Assembly: GCF_014203715.1 (NCBI RefSeq)
Contig: NZ_JACHJP010000002.1
Span: 372,001-436,000, forward strand
Source of the DNA: Streptosporangium saharense
GTDB lineage: Bacteria; Actinomycetota; Actinomycetes; Streptosporangiales; Streptosporangiaceae
Length of the DNA stretch: 64,000 nucleotides
Direction of reading: 5' to 3'
In this document: positions 52,078 to 63,413 of the stretch, in pieces
Position numbering within the stretch: the stretch's first letter is position 1
Layout: each line of letters starts with the position of its first letter
Made by a program: the position numbers and the translations under genes
The notes under the pieces: generated by a model
What the model was told of the DNA's origin: nothing
Seen by the model: only the letters and a program-made list of their open reading frames with translations
Database searches by the model: none

Positions 52078-52269
52078 ATGTGCCCGCACCAGCCGTCCTG
52101 TCCGCCCGCCGAGGCGCTGGACCGCGAAGCCGCCCGTACGATGGTCGCCCACCCCGAGCAGGGCTGGAGTCTGCTCTGCAACGGCGTGGTGCTCTTCGAC
52201 GACACCGGCGAGATCCTGCCCGACGGCGCGGTCATCGAGCCGCACCGGCCCCTGGCCGGCGTCGCCTGA
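52078..52269 (+). CDS. DUF5999 small Cys-containing protein
   Basis: This is a 63-residue actinobacterial protein. MCPHQPSCPPAEALDREAARTM and HPEQGWSLLCNGVVLFDDTGEILPDG (by pattern) match DUF5999, with Cys2, Cys8 and Cys34 conserved in the family as I recall it. The function is unknown. ATG 52078 follows GGAGG with 7-bp spacing. A weak hairpin, TGATCGT/ACGATCA at 52267-52283, overlaps its end before the convergent hydrolase gene. Confidence 0.85.
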   Translation: MCPHQPSCPPAEALDREAARTMVAHPEQGWSLLCNGVVLFDDTGEILPDGAVIEPHRPLAGVA

Positions 52270-52290
52270 TCGTCTGACGATCACCCCGCG

Positions 52291-52923
52291 TCACTCCGGG
52301 GCGGCGCGCATCCTCGCGTCGAGCCAGTGCGCGACCACCTCACCCACCCTCACGGGGTCCTTCTTGAGATCGTGCCCCTCACCGGGCAGCACCACCAGGC
52401 GTGAGGTGTCCGCCGCCTCGGGGACCCCGAACGGGTCACGGTCACCGCTGACCGCCAGCACATCGACCCCCGCGGCGCGCAGTTCCTGCGCGCGTGACCT
52501 CTCCGGCCTGCCGGGAGGGTGCAGGGGGAAGGCCAGCGCGACCACCGCCGTCGCCCCCACCAGCGAGGCCGTACGGCAGGCGACCCTGGCCCCGTTGCTC
52601 CGCCCGCCCTGCACCAGCGGCAGGCCGGGCCTGAGCCCGCGAAGTCCGGCGACCAGTTCGAGCCAGGCCTCGTCCTGTTTGACCGCCGAGCCGGGCGCCC
52701 TGGCCCCTCGCATCCTGAACGGCTGGAGCACCCGGGCCACCACCCCGCCGATCGGCGTCACCGCGTCCCGTACGGCCAGCAGGTCGGGCACGTCCACTCC
52801 CCCGGCCGAGCCGTGGGTGATCACCAGCAGGAAACGCGGATCGGCCGCCTCGTCGATCTCCGCCACGGCCGGGCCGTGGACGGTCGCGATCTCCACGGAC
52901 GAGCCCGTACTCCGGATGGACAC
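52291..52923 (-). CDS. Alpha/beta-hydrolase fold protein
   Basis: This 210-residue hydrolase is of the KANL3/Tex30-like group. It has the nucleophile motif GGRSNGARVA, the acid in SGDRDPFGVPE and the base in LPGEGHDLKKD; ITHGSAGG forms the oxyanion region. The substrate is unknown. The GTG start at 52923 lies only 20 bp from the divergent gene at 52944. TAGGAC on the minus strand is 7 bases before it, so the message may be leaderless. Confidence 0.8.
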   Translation of the reverse strand: MSIRSTGSSVEIATVHGPAVAEIDEAADPRFLLVITHGSAGGVDVPDLLAVRDAVTPIGGVVARVLQPFRMRGARAPGSAVKQDEAWLELVAGLRGLRPGLPLVQGGRSNGARVACRTASLVGATAVVALAFPLHPPGRPERSRAQELRAAGVDVLAVSGDRDPFGVPEAADTSRLVVLPGEGHDLKKDPVRVGEVVAHWLDARMRAAPE

Positions 52924-52943
52924 CGATCTAGTCCTAACGGCTG

Positions 52944-53372
52944 ATGTCTGAGGTCGCGACGGGGGCGGACAATCAGAGGGTGCAGGATCATCACGATATC
53001 CGACAGGACGTACGGGCGACCATCGAGGCCCGCCGTGACCTCGGCCCCGAGTACGAGGCCGCGCTCGTCGAGTCCTTCGTCGACCGTCTCGACGCGACGA
53101 TCGCCGCCAGGGTGCGGGCGGAGCTGCAGGCGGCGGGGCACCATCCCCAGCACTACCCGCAGCACCCCCAGTACCACCACCCCGGCCCTCCTCCCCCGCA
53201 GCAGCGCAGGGGCAACGGCGCCGTCCCGATCGCGCTCGGCTCGATGGGCCTGGCCATCCCGCTGACCGCCGTCGCCAGCGAGGGCGGGACCGCGGGCATT
53301 CTCATCGCCTGGTTCGGCATCGTGGCGATCAACGTCGCCCACGCCCTCGGCGGGCTGCGCCGCCGCGACTGA
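52944..53372 (+). CDS. Hypothetical protein with C-terminal membrane segments
   Basis: This 142-residue protein has an N-terminal helix region (residues 15-65), a His/Pro/Gln-rich linker (HHPQHYPQHPQYHHPG at about 66-82) and two hydrophobic segments (about 92-112 and 116-134) ending in RRRD. It resembles actinobacterial proteins with a DUF1707-like or integral-membrane tail, but I cannot name the family. The start has no ribosome-binding site. The hydrolase promoter is shared. Confidence 0.65.
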   Translation: MSEVATGADNQRVQDHHDIRQDVRATIEARRDLGPEYEAALVESFVDRLDATIAARVRAELQAAGHHPQHYPQHPQYHHPGPPPPQQRRGNGAVPIALGSMGLAIPLTAVASEGGTAGILIAWFGIVAINVAHALGGLRRRD

Positions 53373-53387
53373 AGCCCGGAACGCGGC

Positions 53388-54170
53388 TCAGACCTCCCGC
53401 TCTCGCCGCAGCCTGACCCCCTCGGCCAGTTCCTCGTCGGCGCTGTCCAGGCCGTAGCGCCACACCCGCTCCGCGTCCTCGTCACGCCCTCTCAGCGGCA
53501 GCGTGCGGGCCAGCAGCTCGATGGCCAGCGCCCCGGTCTCCGCGTCGCCGCCCTCCTCGACGGCCCCGGTGAGCTCGGCGCAGGCCAGTTCGAGGTGGGC
53601 GATGCCGAGCAGCACCCGAAGTCTCGCCACCTCCGCGACGTCCGGCACCGACAGCGCCTCGACGAGCACCCCCGCCGCCTCCGCCGCCTCCCCCTCCTCG
53701 ATGAGGATCTCGGCCAGTCGCTGGGCCGCCAGGGAGGAGATCTCCGGCTCCCCGGTCGCCAGCGCGGCCCTCAGGGCCTCCTCCGCCTCCTGGGGGCCCG
53801 TGGCCAGCCTGGCCAGGCCCATGTGGGCCAGCGGGACGCAGGCGGCGTTCCCGGTGCCCAGCGCCGCCTGCCAGGCCGCCCGCGCCTGGTCGGGCTGGTC
53901 CTCCTGCTCGAAGCTCCTGGCGAGCAGGCAGGCCGCCTGCCCGGCGAACTCGGGGTGACCGGTGGCCAGCGCGGCGCGGGCCGCCGACCTGGCGCCCGCC
54001 GCGTCGCCCCGCTCCTGCAGCACCACCGCCAGCCCGACCGCCGCCTGCGCGCGGTCGGGCCCCTCGGGATCCGCGGCCAGCTCCGTGAGGATCGCCGCGG
54101 CGCCGTCCAGGTCACCGTCCTCTGCCAGCCGCCGCGCGGTCTCCAACGGGCGGGTGTCCACCTCAGGCAT
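53388..54170 (-). CDS. Tetratricopeptide-like repeat protein
   Basis: This is a 260-residue, Ala/Leu/Glu-rich helical protein with repeating 34-36-residue units such as DGAAAILTELAADPEGPDRAQAAVGLAVVLQE, AACLLARSFEQEDQPDQARAAWQAAL and AAQRLAEILIEEGEAAEAAGVLVEAL (by pattern). That fits TPR/Sel1-like solenoids used for protein binding. No partner is evident. It is separated from gcvP upstream by a terminator hairpin. Confidence 0.75.
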   Translation of the reverse strand: MPEVDTRPLETARRLAEDGDLDGAAAILTELAADPEGPDRAQAAVGLAVVLQERGDAAGARSAARAALATGHPEFAGQAACLLARSFEQEDQPDQARAAWQAALGTGNAACVPLAHMGLARLATGPQEAEEALRAALATGEPEISSLAAQRLAEILIEEGEAAEAAGVLVEALSVPDVAEVARLRVLLGIAHLELACAELTGAVEEGGDAETGALAIELLARTLPLRGRDEDAERVWRYGLDSADEELAEGVRLRREREV

Positions 54171-54195
54171 ACAGGGTCCCTCCGGGTAAGGAATC

Positions 54196-54219
54196 GCCCC
54201 GGGCCCGGCGGCCCGGGGC
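54196..54219. terminator. GC hairpin after gcvP
   Basis: GCCCCGGGCC (54196-54205) and GGCCCGGGGC (54210-54219) form a perfect 10-bp stem with a 4-base loop. It is 47 bp beyond the gcvP stop and before the TPR gene. There is no T-run. Confidence 0.6.
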
Positions 54220-54265
54220 CCTGTTCACGAGGTGGATCTTAACGGTGCGAATCAGTCTCCGTAGG

Positions 54266-57121
<2,856 letters not shown>

Positions 57122-57179
57122 GGGAAGCCTCCCGAGACGTTGGAGACCGGCGCTGGGCGCGGGCGTATGCCGGATCTCC

Positions 57180-57372
57180 CCCTCTGTCATCGCGACCTGA
57201 GAGTTTCACCTTCCCGTTCGCGGAAGGCTTTCCCCGTCGGTGAGCCGCGCCTGGAGGACGCGTCTGCTTTCCAGAGTCGCCTCGTCCATGCGGTACCGGG
57301 TGCCTGAGAGATTCCGGGGAGGTTGCTCCTTCGGCGCCCCGATCGTGCCGGGGTCTCTCCCGCGCAGAGTCA
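57180..57372 (-). ncRNA. Tandem glycine riboswitch
   Basis: Read on the minus strand, the leader has two glycine aptamers. The first runs GCGGGAGAGACCCC ... GCCGAAGGAGCAACC ... GAATCTCTCAGGCACC. The second runs GACTCTGGAAAGCAG ... CACCGACGGGGAAAGC ... GTGAAACTCTCAGGTC. These strings are the classical signatures (GGAGAGA, CGAAGGAGC, CTCTCAGG), and a short linker joins the aptamers. It ends about 60 bases before gcvP, so glycine should switch on cleavage, as in other bacteria (known mechanism). Confidence 0.93.
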
Positions 57373-57387
57373 GCAGCGAGAACAACC

Positions 57388-58008
57388 TTACCCGGTGCGG
57401 CGAGCCCGGCGACGGCGGGCCAGCTCATCCGCGTGGTGATCGCCTAAAGGGCTCTGGCCGGACTCCGCGCGCTCTCCGGGAAGGTCGGCCAGGGAGCCCT
57501 CCACCTCCTGCCAGACGCGGCCGAGCGCTATGCCGAAGACGCCCTGCCCTCCCTGGAGCAGGTCGATGACCTCGTCGGGTGAGGTGCACTCGTACACGCT
57601 CACGCCGTCGCTCATGAGGGTGATCTGGGCCAGGTCGTTGACTCCGCGATCACGCAGGTGCTGTACGGCGATGCGGATCTGCTGGAGGGACACACCCGTG
57701 TCGAGCAGCCGTTTGACGACCTTGAGCACCAGGATGTCGCGGAAGCCGTACAGGCGCTGGGAGCCGGAGCCGTGGGCGGCCCTGACCGTGGGCTCGACCA
57801 GACCGGTCCGTGCCCAGTAGTCCAGCTGCCGATAGGTGATGTCGGCGGCGGCGCAGGCGGTGGGACCGCGGTAACCGATGTCGGCGGGCAGTTTCACCGG
57901 TTGCCCGTCGAACAGCAGACCCTCTTCACCCGCGCGCTGACGTGCCTCCCCGCGCCGTTCCGGGTCATCCTGGTCGGCGTTTCTACCCTCGCCGCTGCTG
58001 ACCGCCAC
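57388..58008 (-). CDS. MerR-family regulator (FtsR-operon neighbour)
   Basis: This is a 206-residue regulator. A 45-residue acidic/basic N-terminal extension precedes a MerR helix-turn-helix (DIGYRGPTACAAADITYRQLDYWARTGLVEPTVR at about 43-76, then SQRLYGFRDILVLKVVKRLLDTG). A C-terminal domain is predicted to bind an unknown signal (DVIDLLQGGQGVFGIALGRVWQEVEG by pattern). It sits between gcvP and the bifunctional nuclease gene, an arrangement conserved in actinomycetes. GTG 58008 was taken as start; a later start is possible. Confidence 0.87.
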   Translation of the reverse strand: MAVSSGEGRNADQDDPERRGEARQRAGEEGLLFDGQPVKLPADIGYRGPTACAAADITYRQLDYWARTGLVEPTVRAAHGSGSQRLYGFRDILVLKVVKRLLDTGVSLQQIRIAVQHLRDRGVNDLAQITLMSDGVSVYECTSPDEVIDLLQGGQGVFGIALGRVWQEVEGSLADLPGERAESGQSPLGDHHADELARRRRARRTG

Positions 58009-58152
58009 GCGGACCTCCGGCTTTCTCTCATCCCGCGGCCTGATCTGGGGGTTTGCGCACAGCCACGGGTTTCACTTGCACCGTAGGACTGGGGCCAAGA
58101 TCAGTCAACGACCCTCCCCGGCGCGTCGTGAAGCGTAAATGCACCGAAATAC

Positions 58153-58623
58153 CTACCCCGCGCGACCGAAGTCCTCGGGCGTGATCGTGTCAAGGAACTC
58201 CCTGAACTTCTCCACCTCGTCTTCCTGGTCGTCGGGAATGATCACCCCTGCCTCCCTGACGATGTCCTCGCTGGCGAAGATGCGGGCCCCCGTACGCAAC
58301 GCCAGGGCTATGGAGTCCGAGGGGCGCGCGCTCACCTCGACCCCGTTGGAGAACACGAGATCGGCGAAGAAGATCCCATCACGGAGTGCGACGATGTTCA
58401 CGGTGCTCAGCCTGACGCCGAGCGCGTCGAGCACGTCGCGGAAGAGGTCATGGGTGAGTGGCCGGGGTGGCGGTTCTTCAGCCTGGGCCATCGCGATCGC
58501 CGTCGCCTCGGTCATGCCGATCCAGATCGGCAGGTACCGCTCCCCATGTGCCTCCTTCAGCAGGACAATAGGCTGGTTTGAGGGCATCTCAACCCGAACG
58601 CCCACGACCTCCATCTGCAACAC
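58153..58623 (-). CDS. Bifunctional nuclease (DUF151) domain protein
   Basis: This 156-residue protein has the family hallmarks VVGVRVEMPSNQPIVLL, ERYLPIWIG, RPLTHDLFRDVLDALG, VEVSARPSDSIALALRTG and a DDQEDEVEKFREFLD tail before ITPEDFG. Related proteins are described as dual RNase/DNase in plants; the bacterial role is unclear. GTG 58623 with GGAG 6 bases upstream was chosen over an ORF start 33 codons earlier, which overlaps the ftsR stop. Confidence 0.92.
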   Translation of the reverse strand: MLQMEVVGVRVEMPSNQPIVLLKEAHGERYLPIWIGMTEATAIAMAQAEEPPPRPLTHDLFRDVLDALGVRLSTVNIVALRDGIFFADLVFSNGVEVSARPSDSIALALRTGARIFASEDIVREAGVIIPDDQEDEVEKFREFLDTITPEDFGRAG

Positions 58624-58702
58624 GGGCTGCTCCGTCTTCGCTGGATTACGACCGGTTTGTTCAACGTAACACTCGTGAGGGGACGAGTGCCTGGTCAGGT
58701 TC

Positions 58703-59383
58703 TCACCGGCCCAAGCCCCCACGCACGGCGGAACGCAGGAGCGAGGCGTGCAATTCCAGCAGAAGCCCGGAAATCTCCTTGGCGGCCTCGTCGGCCCGGT
58801 CGATGGCCCCCGGTCCCCGACGGCGCATCAGCGGCGCGATGGCCTGTTCGACAAGGCTCGCCTCGCGCTCGGCGGCGGCCTTGACGACCCGCAGATGACG
58901 CGCCCTGAGCCCGAAGGCGGCCAGCGCCCCGACGCTGCGGGCCACGGCCAGCGCATCGGCGTCGTAGTAGCGGGCGACGGCGGCGAGCAGGCCGAAGTCC
59001 TCAAGCTCGGTGAGGGTCTCCTCGTCGAGCTCGGCGGCGGCGAGCAGCTCGGCGCGGGTGAGACGGACCTCGGGCGGCGCCTCGTCGGGAAGGGCGCGCG
59101 GAGGGTTGACCGGCCGGTCCTCGCGGTCCGCGGCCTCAAGCCGGTCCTTGATCACACGCAGCGGCAGGTAACGGTCGCGCTGCTCGCCGAGGATGTAACG
59201 CAGCCGCTCGACGTCGGCGTAACTGAACTTCCGGTAGCCGGAGGGACTGCGCTCCGGCTCGATCAACCCCTCGCCCTCCAGGAAACGAATCTTGGAGATG
59301 CTGACGTCGGGGAACTCGCCCTGCAACAGGGCGAGCACCTCCCCGATGCTCATGTGCGAACGAGCCGCCTGGGAGCTCATCAT
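58703..59383 (-). CDS. ftsR: MerR-type cell-division regulator FtsR
   Basis: This 226-residue regulator has a MerR-like helix-turn-helix at residues 10-80 (SIGEVLALLQGEFPDVSISKIRFLEGEGLIEPERSPSGYRKFSYADVERLRYIL by pattern) and a helical C-terminal domain. In Corynebacterium FtsR activates ftsZ (known). Its start overlaps the stop of the FHA gene by 4 bp, the same order as garA-ftsR in other actinobacteria. Confidence 0.92.
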   Translation of the reverse strand: MMSSQAARSHMSIGEVLALLQGEFPDVSISKIRFLEGEGLIEPERSPSGYRKFSYADVERLRYILGEQRDRYLPLRVIKDRLEAADREDRPVNPPRALPDEAPPEVRLTRAELLAAAELDEETLTELEDFGLLAAVARYYDADALAVARSVGALAAFGLRARHLRVVKAAAEREASLVEQAIAPLMRRRGPGAIDRADEAAKEISGLLLELHASLLRSAVRGGLGR

Positions 59384-59892
59384 CCTCCAGCGGCGCCACG
59401 GGTGAGGAAGACCAACCGGAACTTGCCGATCTGCACCTCGTCACCGCCGTAGAGGGGGACCTCCTCGATCCGCTCGCGGTTGACGTAGGTGCCGTTGAGG
59501 CTGCCGACGTCACGGACGGTGAACACCCCGCCGCCACGCCGGTAGAACTCGACGTGACGCCGTGAGACGGTGATGTCGTCGAGGAAGATGTCGCTCTCCG
59601 GATGGCGGCCGACCGTCGTCAGGTCGCTGTCCAGCAGGAAGCGGCTGCCCGCGTTGGGGCCGCGCATGGCGACGAGCAGTGCGCTGCCAGGAGGCAACTG
59701 CTCTACGGCCTGCCGCTCGGCGAGAAGCGTCTCTCCCGTCTCCGCCTCGTAGGCCTCGATCCCGGAAAGGGAGATCGTCGACGTACTGTCTCCCGGGGAG
59801 TCGGACCTGGTCAGCGGCGACCCGCATCGTGAACAGAAACGGGCATCCTCAGGGTTGGCATGACCGCACTGCGTGCAGTAGACGCTCGGCAT
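59380..59892 (-). CDS. FHA-domain protein with zinc ribbon (GarA/OdhI-like)
   Basis: This 170-residue protein has an N-terminal zinc ribbon (Cys6, Cys9, Cys20, Cys23), a Ser/Thr-rich linker (DSTSTISLSG at about 35-44) and a C-terminal FHA domain with GRHPES (95-100), SRRH (110-113) and NGT (133-135). FHA domains bind phosphothreonine. In GarA/OdhI the domain switches between 2-oxoglutarate metabolism targets and its own phosphorylated N-terminus (known). The classic ETTS motif is not evident and the zinc ribbon is extra, so the same mechanism is uncertain. ATG 59892 lies 12 bases after AGGAGG. Confidence 0.9.
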   Translation of the reverse strand: MPSVYCTQCGHANPEDARFCSRCGSPLTRSDSPGDSTSTISLSGIEAYEAETGETLLAERQAVEQLPPGSALLVAMRGPNAGSRFLLDSDLTTVGRHPESDIFLDDITVSRRHVEFYRRGGGVFTVRDVGSLNGTYVNRERIEEVPLYGGDEVQIGKFRLVFLTRGAAGG

Positions 59893-60140
59893 CGATCGGC
59901 TCGGCCTCCTACCGCGAGGACGCGGCAACGGTTCTCGGTGACGCGCGCCTCGCTTCATCGCTTCTCAAGTATTTGCTCAGACTGCGAATGCCGCAACATA
60001 CACCGAAGAGCGAGAAAGATCAAGTCCGACGCTCGACCACGGGGCTGGGTCGAGGACAAAGCTACCGCCGGGCGGCCCCCCGGTCCATGCCGCCGCGCTG
60101 GGTTTTCCCACTCTCCCGCGCCTCTGGGGCACCGGGGGTC

Positions 60141-62642
60141 TCAGGTCACCGCCGCCTCCTCCACGACCCTGGCCCAGTGCTCCAGCAGGCTCTGCGCCGA
60201 GTCGACGTCCCCTGCCTCCGCCCACAGGTGGGTCACCGCCTCGGCCGGGTCGGGCAGCACCAGCGCCCAGCTGCCGTCCTGCGCCACGACGCGCACCCCG
60301 TCGGTGGTGTCTATCCGGTACAGCTCGGCGGCCTCGATGACCGAGCGCATCACCACGCCCTTGGCCGCCCACGGTGTCGGGACCGTACGGCGCAGCAGCC
60401 TGGCCTCGGGGATCCTGGCGTCGATCTGGCTGAGCGACAGGCGGGTCCTGGCGACCAGGCCGAGCAGCCGGAGGAACACCGCCAGGCCGTCGACAGTCGG
60501 GCCGAACTCGGGCACCACGAAGCCGCCCCGCCCGTCGGCGGCGAAGACCATGCCCTCCGTCCTGGCGGCGGTGGTCAGCGCGTCCAGCGCGGTGGAGGTC
60601 CACTCGACCTGCACCCCGTGGAAGCGGCAGACCTGCTCGGCCACCCGGGTCGTGGTGACCGGCAGGGCGACCCTGCCGCCGCGCCGCTCGGCGGCGACCA
60701 GGTCGAGCACGACCAGCAGGGCTCTCTCCTCGCTGATCAGCTGGCCCGTCTCGTCCACGAGGGCGATCCGCTCCCCCACCGGGTCGAAGCGCACGCCGAA
60801 GGCCGCCCTGGCCGAGCCCACGAGCTCCGACAGGCGTTGCAGGGCCCGGCGGCGCTCGGCGAGGGTCTCGGTCGGCGAGGCGTCGTCCAGGCGGTTGTTG
60901 ACGGTGAGCACCTCGACGCCGACCCGGCCGAGGAGGCTGGGCAGCACCAGCGAGGAGGTGCCTCCGGCGCAGTCGACGACGACCTTCATGTCGGCGTCGC
61001 GCACCCCGGTGATGTCCACGCAGCGCAGCAGCTCGTGGGTGTAGTCCTCAACCGCCCTGGCCGGGAAGCTCAGCTCGGCGATCTCCCCGGGGAAGGCGCG
61101 GCGGAACTCCTGGCGGGAGAAGACCCGCTCCAGCTTGCGCTGGGCGCCCTGGGAGAGGTCGGCGCCGTGCTCGTCCATGAACACGATGTCCACGCTCTGC
61201 GGGTCGCCGGGGGTGGTGCGCAGCGCGATCCCGCCGACGGCGTTCTCCCTGGCGGTGTGGAAGCGCGAGACGGGCAGCGGGGCCGCCTCCAGGTCGAGCA
61301 CGTTGATGGCGCTGGCGGTCAGCGCACTGATCACGGCCCGTTTCAGCGCCCTGGCCGCACGGGAGGAGTCGCGGGAGGTGATGACCGAGGCGCCCTTGCG
61401 CAGCGTGGTCGCGTACGCGCTGGCGAGCCGTACGCACAGTTCTGGGGTGATCTCCACGTTGACCAGGCCGGAGACGCCGCGCGGGCCGAACAGGCTGCGC
61501 TGGCCCCTAGGCTCCCAGATGACGCTGGTGTTGACGACGGCCCCGGCCTCGATGGTCTTGAAGGGGTAGACCTTGACGCCGGAGGAGACGTACGCCTCGG
61601 CCTCGATGATGCACTCGTCGCCGACGACGGCGCCCTCCTCGATCCTGACGCCGGTCATCAGGTCGCTGTTCTTGCCGACGACGCAGCCGCGCAGGTGGGC
61701 GCTCGGCCCGACGTAGACGTTGTCGTGGACGACGGCGCGGTGCAGGAAGGCGCCCTGCCTGACCACCACGTTGCTGCCGAGCACGGTGAACTCGCGCAGC
61801 TCGGCGCCCGCCTCGACCTTGGCGTAGTCGCCGACGTACAGGGGGCCCTTGAGCACGGCGTCGGCGTCGACGGAGGCGCCCTCGGCCACCCAGACGCCCG
61901 GGGAGACCTCGAAGGCGTCGATGTCCACCCGCACCCGCCCGGAGAGCACGTCGGCCTGCGCCCTGAGGTAGCTCTCGTGGGTGCCGACGTCCTCCCAGTA
62001 GCCGTCGGCGACGTAGCCGTACAGCGGGGCGCCGCGGGCCAGCAGGCGGGGGAAGACGTCCGCGGACCAGTCGACGGACTCACCGGCGGCGATCTCGTCG
62101 AGGACCTCGGGCTCCATCACGTAGACGCCGGTGTTGACCGTGTCGGAGAAGACCTGGCCCCAGGTCGGTTTCTCCAGGAAGCGCTCGACTCTGCCCCGCT
62201 CGTCGACGATGACGATGCCGAACTCCAGCGGGTTGGGGACGCGCTTGAGGCCGATCGTCACCAGCGCGCCGTTCTCCCGGTGGAAGCGGATCATGTCGGT
62301 GAGGTCGATGTCGGTCAGCGCGTCGCCGGAGATGACCAGGAAGGGCTCGTCCCTGAGCTTGTCGGCGGCGTTCTTGACGCTGCCGGCCGTGCCGAGGGGG
62401 GTGTCCTCGGTGGCGTAGTACAGGCTCATGCCGAGCTCGTCGCCGTCACCGAAGTAGTTGCGGACCAGCGCCGCCAGGAACTGCACGGTCACCACGGTCT
62501 CGGTGAACCCGTGCCGCCTCAGCAGGCGCAGCACGTGCTCCATGATCGGCCGGTTGATCACGGGTAGCAGTGGCTTGGGCTGGTTGGCGGTCATCGGCCG
62601 CAGCCGAGTCCCCTCTCCGCCCGCCATCACGACGGCCTTCAC
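60141..62642 (-). CDS. Mannose-1-phosphate guanylyltransferase / phosphomannomutase-like fusion
   Basis: This is an 833-residue three-part protein. The nucleotidyltransferase (1-235) has the signature VMAGGEGTRLRPMT and KPLLPVINRPIMEH. A left-handed beta-helix of hexapeptide repeats covers about 245-370. The alpha-D-phosphohexomutase-like domain (about 380-833) has the catalytic phosphoserine region ITSRDSSRAARALKRA, unlike the usual TASHNP. It should make activated mannose for the cell envelope. It follows the phosphatidyltransferase gene after 3 bp, suggesting coupled synthesis of a mannosylated envelope lipid or polymer (inference). Confidence 0.92.
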   Translation of the reverse strand: MKAVVMAGGEGTRLRPMTANQPKPLLPVINRPIMEHVLRLLRRHGFTETVVTVQFLAALVRNYFGDGDELGMSLYYATEDTPLGTAGSVKNAADKLRDEPFLVISGDALTDIDLTDMIRFHRENGALVTIGLKRVPNPLEFGIVIVDERGRVERFLEKPTWGQVFSDTVNTGVYVMEPEVLDEIAAGESVDWSADVFPRLLARGAPLYGYVADGYWEDVGTHESYLRAQADVLSGRVRVDIDAFEVSPGVWVAEGASVDADAVLKGPLYVGDYAKVEAGAELREFTVLGSNVVVRQGAFLHRAVVHDNVYVGPSAHLRGCVVGKNSDLMTGVRIEEGAVVGDECIIEAEAYVSSGVKVYPFKTIEAGAVVNTSVIWEPRGQRSLFGPRGVSGLVNVEITPELCVRLASAYATTLRKGASVITSRDSSRAARALKRAVISALTASAINVLDLEAAPLPVSRFHTARENAVGGIALRTTPGDPQSVDIVFMDEHGADLSQGAQRKLERVFSRQEFRRAFPGEIAELSFPARAVEDYTHELLRCVDITGVRDADMKVVVDCAGGTSSLVLPSLLGRVGVEVLTVNNRLDDASPTETLAERRRALQRLSELVGSARAAFGVRFDPVGERIALVDETGQLISEERALLVVLDLVAAERRGGRVALPVTTTRVAEQVCRFHGVQVEWTSTALDALTTAARTEGMVFAADGRGGFVVPEFGPTVDGLAVFLRLLGLVARTRLSLSQIDARIPEARLLRRTVPTPWAAKGVVMRSVIEAAELYRIDTTDGVRVVAQDGSWALVLPDPAEAVTHLWAEAGDVDSAQSLLEHWARVVEEAAVT

Positions 62643-62645
62643 ACA

Positions 62646-63242
62646 TCACCTCTTAATGCGTCCGGCTCCGCGTATGAGCTGACGCACCTGTACCCAGTAC
62701 AGCACCCCGGACCACCAGTACAGGCCCGTGCCCCAGATCGCGAGCGACCAGCCGACGACGCGGGCGGGCCCGGCGTACCAGGCGTCGTGGTGGGCGAGGA
62801 ACAGCAGCGGGAAGGCGTACAGGAGGTTGGCCGTCGCGGCCTTGCCCATGAAGTGCACCGGCAGGGCCGGGCCGTACCCCAGGCGGCGCAGGATGGGCGG
62901 GATGCCCAGCAGCATGACGTCGCGCAGCGGGATCGCCAGGGCCAGCCACCAGGGGATGATCTCACGCATGGCCAGGCCGAAGAGGGTGGCCAGGATGTAG
63001 AGGCGGTCGGCCAGCGGGTCGAGGAGGCGGCCGAGCCTGCTGGTCTGGTTCCACGCGCGGGCGATCTTGCCGTCGAGCCAGTCGGAGAAGCCCGCCAGCA
63101 TCAGCAGCGCCACGGCCCAGCTGTCGGCCTTCGGCCCGAGGACCAGCCACAGGAAGACCGGGACTCCGACAAGCCTGGCCAGGCTCAGCGCGTTGGGCAC
63201 CGTCACGATGCGGTCTTCGGCGCCCGATGCTTCCGGATTCAC
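62646..63242 (-). CDS. CDP-alcohol phosphatidyltransferase (PgsA-like)
   Basis: This 198-residue integral membrane enzyme has the full CDP-OH motif D-G-x2-A-R-x8-G-x3-D-x3-D (FSDWLDGKIARAWNQTSRLG then LLDPLADRL). Opening PNALSLARLVGVPVFLW resembles phosphatidylglycerophosphate or phosphatidylinositol-phosphate synthases; the exact alcohol cannot be decided. GTG 63242 follows GGGGAGGGAG. It is the first gene of a two-gene unit with the guanylyltransferase fusion. Confidence 0.9.
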   Translation of the reverse strand: MNPEASGAEDRIVTVPNALSLARLVGVPVFLWLVLGPKADSWAVALLMLAGFSDWLDGKIARAWNQTSRLGRLLDPLADRLYILATLFGLAMREIIPWWLALAIPLRDVMLLGIPPILRRLGYGPALPVHFMGKAATANLLYAFPLLFLAHHDAWYAGPARVVGWSLAIWGTGLYWWSGVLYWVQVRQLIRGAGRIKR

Positions 63243-63372
63243 CCGAATGTCTCCCTCCCCGTACCTGAAGCCGACCCTACTGCGTCGGCCCGGGCATTCC
63301 GCAGGTGGCGGGCCCACGGGTTGTCCCGGCAGGTCACGGGGCCGCGGGGGATCACGGGGAGGTGTGCCGCAG

Positions 63373-63405
63373 GTGCGGGACGGGCGACCGGCCCGTCCCG
63401 CACCC
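63373..63405. terminator. Hairpin with 14-bp stem after the DoxX gene
   Basis: GGTGCGGGACGGGC (63373-63386) pairs with GCCCGTCCCGCACC (63392-63405) around a 5-base loop. It lies 8 bp past the doxX stop and upstream of the phosphatidyltransferase transcript. Confidence 0.75.
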
Positions 63406-63413
63406 GGGATGAC

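Noticed and set aside
59679..62567. A 962-codon plus-strand open frame
   Set aside because: It is antisense to the guanylyltransferase fusion, whose motifs are clear.
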